A stretch of 45,535 bases of DNA from Opitutus sp. GAS368 (GTDB lineage: Bacteria > Verrucomicrobiota > Verrucomicrobiia > Chthoniobacterales > Chthoniobacteraceae): the NCBI GenBank assembly GCA_943329925.2, contig CALQFT020000009.1:1-45535 (forward strand), given 5' to 3'. Positions 43,072 through 45,535 of this stretch are shown here, in pieces (position 1 is the stretch's first letter; the number at the start of each line of letters is the position of its first letter). The position numbers and the translations under genes were made by a program. The notes beneath the pieces are model-generated. The model was not told where the DNA came from and did not search any database. It saw only the letters and a program-made list of their open reading frames with translations.

Positions 43072-44118
43072 ATGATCCCCCAACTCAATGTAACTCGGCG
43101 CAACTTCCTAGCTGCTGCGGCAACCGCTGTCTCTGCCACAACGTCATGTTTTGCACGCGATTGGAGCGGCAAAGAACCCATACGCTATCCGGATCCTGAC
43201 ATCCGCTCGCTTGATCCGCGCTTTGATAAATACAAGATCGGGAATACGCAGATCAAAAGGTTATGGACCGGTGCGCTGTGGGCCGAAGGCGTGGCATGGA
43301 GCGGTGTCGGTCGATTTTTGCTCTGGAGCGACATTCCCAACAACCGTCAAATGCGTTGGCTGGAGGAAGATTCCCATGTGAGCGTCTTTCGGTCCCCGTC
43401 TGGAAACAGCAATGGGAACACGTTCGACTGGCAGGGGCGGCAAATCTCCTGTGAACACGGTGGCCGCCGGGTGGTGCGTTACGAGTTGAACGGCAGCACA
43501 ACGGTTCTGGCTGAGAACTGGGAGGGGAAACCGTTTAACGCGCCGAATGACGTCGTCGTGCATCCAGATGGTGGCATTTGGTTTACAGATCCTGGTTACG
43601 GCAGCATGGGGAACTACGAAGGCAACAAGGGCGAGCTACAAATCAAAGAGGCGGTTTACCGCATCGACCCCGCCACAGCAAAAATTCAACTCGTCACTGA
43701 TGACAATCATAAGCCGAACGGAATCTGTTTTTCGCCCGATTACAAAAAACTCTACATCAGCGACACAGGAGGTCCGGATCCAAAGGGAATAAAGATATAC
43801 GATGTTGTCGAGGGCACTAAATTAAAAGGCGGCCGCCTCTTTACAAACATGCCGCTACAGGGAAGCAAGGACGGCCTTGCCGACGGGATCCGCACAGATG
43901 TGGACGGCAATCTTTGGGCGAGCGCAGGCTGGGGCGGCGAAGGCTTTGACGGGGTCCATATCTTCTCCCCGGACGGCACGCGCATCGGGCAGATTTTACT
44001 CCCTGAACCTGGCTCCAACCTCTGCTTTGGCGGGGCGCGAAGGAACCGACTATTTGTGAGTGCCGGCCAGTCCGTGTACTCCATACACGTTGAAGCTCAG
44101 GGCTCCCACGTAAGTTGA
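43072..44118 (+). CDS. SMP-30/gluconolactonase-like protein with Tat-type signal
   Basis: The 348-residue protein has a leader with twin Arg (NVTRRNFLAAAATAVSATTS) and a six-bladed SMP-30/LRE-like propeller. Metal-ligand candidates are Glu in LWAEGVAWS, Asn in NAPNDVVVHPDGG, Asn in KPNGICFSPD and Asp in LADGIRTDVDG. Relatives hydrolyse sugar lactones such as gluconolactone in the periplasm. Its place at the end of the cluster suggests that the imported compound may arise from an aldonolactone outside the membrane. The substrate is not known. Confidence 0.9.
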   Translation: MIPQLNVTRRNFLAAAATAVSATTSCFARDWSGKEPIRYPDPDIRSLDPRFDKYKIGNTQIKRLWTGALWAEGVAWSGVGRFLLWSDIPNNRQMRWLEEDSHVSVFRSPSGNSNGNTFDWQGRQISCEHGGRRVVRYELNGSTTVLAENWEGKPFNAPNDVVVHPDGGIWFTDPGYGSMGNYEGNKGELQIKEAVYRIDPATAKIQLVTDDNHKPNGICFSPDYKKLYISDTGGPDPKGIKIYDVVEGTKLKGGRLFTNMPLQGSKDGLADGIRTDVDGNLWASAGWGGEGFDGVHIFSPDGTRIGQILLPEPGSNLCFGGARRNRLFVSAGQSVYSIHVEAQGSHVS

Positions 44119-44164
44119 ACCGCTCAGGTTTTAGACAAACTTTGACGCTCCAAAAACTCAGACA

Positions 44165-44239
44165 GTCCTTGCGGAGGTGGGGCTCCGCGTTCCCAGGTGC
44201 TGAGGTCTTTTTATCATCCATAAATCTAAAAGAGATGGC
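44165..44239 (-). repeat. Dispersed composite repeat: GC-rich unit plus left half of the 86-89 bp unit
   Basis: Bases 44179-44197 match the GC-rich core (GGGGCTCCGCGTTCCCAGG), continuing on the minus strand as ACCTCCGC-AAGGACT, which resembles AGCTCCGC-TTGGACT of the 32861 copy. Bases 44198-44239 match the left half of the 13837 and 26971 copies (GCTGAGGTCTTTTTATCATC, then CATAAATCTAAAAGAGATGG). It overlaps the start codon and Shine-Dalgarno-like region of the next gene. Confidence 0.75.
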
Positions 44240-45074
44240 ATTAAATCCTTTATTCCAAAAGACTGCTACGGTGCGACTTCTGGCGGCTTGCTTCCTGATT
44301 GTTTATTCGAGCATCCAAACACGGGCGGATGAAATTCCACCGGGGATTCAAAGCTCCCTCGCCATACTCAAGCAGGATCCGGCTTCGGTAAGCGTTAATC
44401 CCTTGGTCTTTCTTGGTGAACCGCTTTTCCTTGCAGCAATCTCCGCGGGCCCAAAAGTTAGGGAGTGGACTTTTGATGCGGCGGGAGTGCCCCTTAGCGT
44501 TGAACTATTTAATGAAGAGCTTCCGCAGCCTGTTCAAGTCGCTTTATCAAAGTTACTTACAGGAGGCAATACGCTGGGCGGTTTGGTAAGGACCTTTGAG
44601 GGAGGGGCGTTAATTTTTGAAATCGACCTTGAGACGCCCAAGGGCCCGAAATCCATATCTTATTTCGCTGATGGGAAGCTATTCAGCAAAGAGATTTCAG
44701 AAGCAGAAGTTCCTGCGCCTGTGCTTAAAACGCTCAAGCGCCGCCTCAACGGTGAACCTCTCGAAAAGTGCTATCGCACCGAGGAAAACGGACAAGTTTA
44801 TTTCACGGCGGGCATCGCCCATCCCACCGGCACAGTGTGGCTCACTTTTGATGCTGATGGTGCTGTTGCTGAACGAGAAGAGCGCATCGAATGGGATGCC
44901 GCACCACCCGCGCTCCAGACCGCGCTACTTAACCGGTTGAACACAAAGGAACGTGTCCGGATTATTCGGAAAACGGAGGATCGTGAAGTAAGCTTTGAGG
45001 TTTGGGCCTTCACCCCCGAGAAGCTGGATATTTATTCGGCTTCCTCGGAGGGGGCGCTTGAAAAACTTCGTTAA
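44235..45074 (+). CDS. Secreted protein with three PepSY-like repeats
   Basis: From ATG 44235 the product is 279 residues with a signal peptide (LLAACFLIVYSSIQTRA-DE). An earlier in-frame start at 44115 would run through the repeat and lacks a leader. Three repeats of roughly 70-80 residues are visible: FDAAGVPLSVELFNEELPQP, YFADGKLFSKEISEAEVPAP and FDADGAVAEREERIEWDAAP, each followed by a 'V/L-x-x-A/T-L-x-x-x-L' helix and strands. This resembles PepSY-like/BLIP-fold inhibitory domains. Function is unknown. The start codon lies in a dispersed repeat. Confidence 0.7.
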   Translation: MALNPLFQKTATVRLLAACFLIVYSSIQTRADEIPPGIQSSLAILKQDPASVSVNPLVFLGEPLFLAAISAGPKVREWTFDAAGVPLSVELFNEELPQPVQVALSKLLTGGNTLGGLVRTFEGGALIFEIDLETPKGPKSISYFADGKLFSKEISEAEVPAPVLKTLKRRLNGEPLEKCYRTEENGQVYFTAGIAHPTGTVWLTFDADGAVAEREERIEWDAAPPALQTALLNRLNTKERVRIIRKTEDREVSFEVWAFTPEKLDIYSASSEGALEKLR

Positions 45075-45240
45075 GAGGGGTTTAAGACAGGCTCGAGTGC
45101 GATTTGAATAAGGAAGGAAGGCGCCCTGGGTGTGATTATTCTCCCGCGAGGGGCAATTTTTCGGGGCGAGCAAACATTTTTCGCGAGCGTTAACCGCCAA
45201 AGTGCTTTCCTCCCGGCCCTAACCTCGGTTTGCTCTTTTT

Positions 45241-45535
45241 ATGGATTGGACCACATGGATTCCCTCGGAGCGTGCAAACCTCTGTTTCATTATCAAGGAG
45301 GGGCGAGTGCTGCTCATCCACAAGAAGCGGGGCTTGGGGGCTGGTAAAATCAATGCACCGGGAGGCAAGTTGGAGGCGGGTGAGACTGGGCTGGAGGCCG
45401 CCATCAGGGAGACGCAGGAGGAGGTGGGCGTCACGCCGTTGCATCTGGAAGAGCGCGGTTTACTGCGATTCCAATTTACGGATGGTTACGCATTAAGTTG
45501 CCTCGTTTTCGTCGCGCACGATCTGGTGGGGGAGC
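45241..45535 (+). CDS. NUDIX hydrolase (MutT-like), 3' part beyond the window
   Basis: The frame starts at ATG 45241 (MDWTTWIPSERANLCFII) and is still open at the last base. It contains the full Nudix box in GGKLEAGETGLEAAIRETQE followed by EVGV, with the RExxEE core intact (RETQEEVG), and the substrate-side KRGLGAGKINAPG. Such enzymes hydrolyse nucleoside diphosphates linked to another moiety, for instance oxidised dGTP. Specificity cannot be told, and about one third of a usual 130-160 residue protein is missing. The 166-nt gap before it shows no clear promoter. Confidence 0.9.
   Translation, partial: MDWTTWIPSERANLCFIIKEGRVLLIHKKRGLGAGKINAPGGKLEAGETGLEAAIRETQEEVGVTPLHLEERGLLRFQFTDGYALSCLVFVAHDLVGE

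Overview
The window reads as a chromosome segment from a Gram-negative member of the PVC group, most likely Verrucomicrobiota. Evidence for this is the paired PSCyt1/DUF1549/DUF1553 and DUF1501 secreted proteins, kdsB (Kdo activation for LPS), a sdhCAB set with a single-subunit cytochrome b558-type anchor, many secreted or lipoprotein products, GTG and TTG starts and weak Shine-Dalgarno signals. The assignment is inference from gene families; no rRNA is present.

Layout. 1-1900: what looks like the 5' end of a group II intron (minus strand) sitting in a dispersed repeat, a secreted beta-helix (pectate-lyase-like) protein and tRNA-Arg(TCT). 2083-3915: a parvulin-type PPIase lipoprotein with a good terminator, then a small lipoprotein. 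3940-6672 (minus): a tight three-gene unit of a secreted protein, a STAS-domain protein and a GT-C/STT3-like membrane glycosyltransferase. 6766-8085 (minus): a ChrA-type chromate transporter. 8325-12483: housekeeping genes kdsB, pyrG, aroK, queG, converging on and overlapping glpX (minus). 14001-18397: ychF, then a tandem pair of HtrA-like proteins, the first with an intact catalytic triad, the second a probable pseudoprotease. 18404-20569: a stand-alone 5'-3' exonuclease, divergent from an MGDG-synthase-like glycosyltransferase. 20775-24178: sdhC-sdhA-sdhB. 24311-26330 (minus): hflK-hflC. 26545: tRNA-Leu(TAG). 27073-32526 (minus): an HD-domain protein, the PSCyt1/DUF1549/DUF1553 protein and the DUF1501 protein. 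32640-33500: decayed type I restriction remnants (hsdR N-terminus, hsdS C-terminus) separated by a GC-rich inverted repeat. 33614: class II fructose-bisphosphate aldolase.

34791-44118 is the most distinctive region: a GntR/FCD regulator preceded by two direct copies of a TGTCGACA palindrome, then seven collinear genes: secreted beta-propeller, D-2-hydroxyacid dehydrogenase, ACS-type MFS importer, a fused E1 alpha-beta 2-oxoacid dehydrogenase, its E2 acyltransferase, an SDR oxidoreductase whose catalytic Tyr is Phe, and a Tat-exported SMP-30/gluconolactonase. Together they suggest uptake of an organic or sugar acid, oxidation to a 2-oxo acid and oxidative decarboxylation to an acyl-CoA; the substrate cannot be read from sequence. 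The window ends with a secreted PepSY-like repeat protein, whose start codon lies inside a dispersed repeat, and the beginning of a NUDIX hydrolase.

A composite repeat family links several intergenic sites. One unit is an element of about 86-89 bp with inverted ends (13837, 26971). The other is a GC-rich hairpin unit with core GGGGCTCCGCGGTCCCAGG (123, 32861, 44179). At 123-174 and 44165-44239 the GC-rich unit is joined to one half of the first unit. This, with the intron-like insertion inside its hairpin, is the main non-coding novelty.
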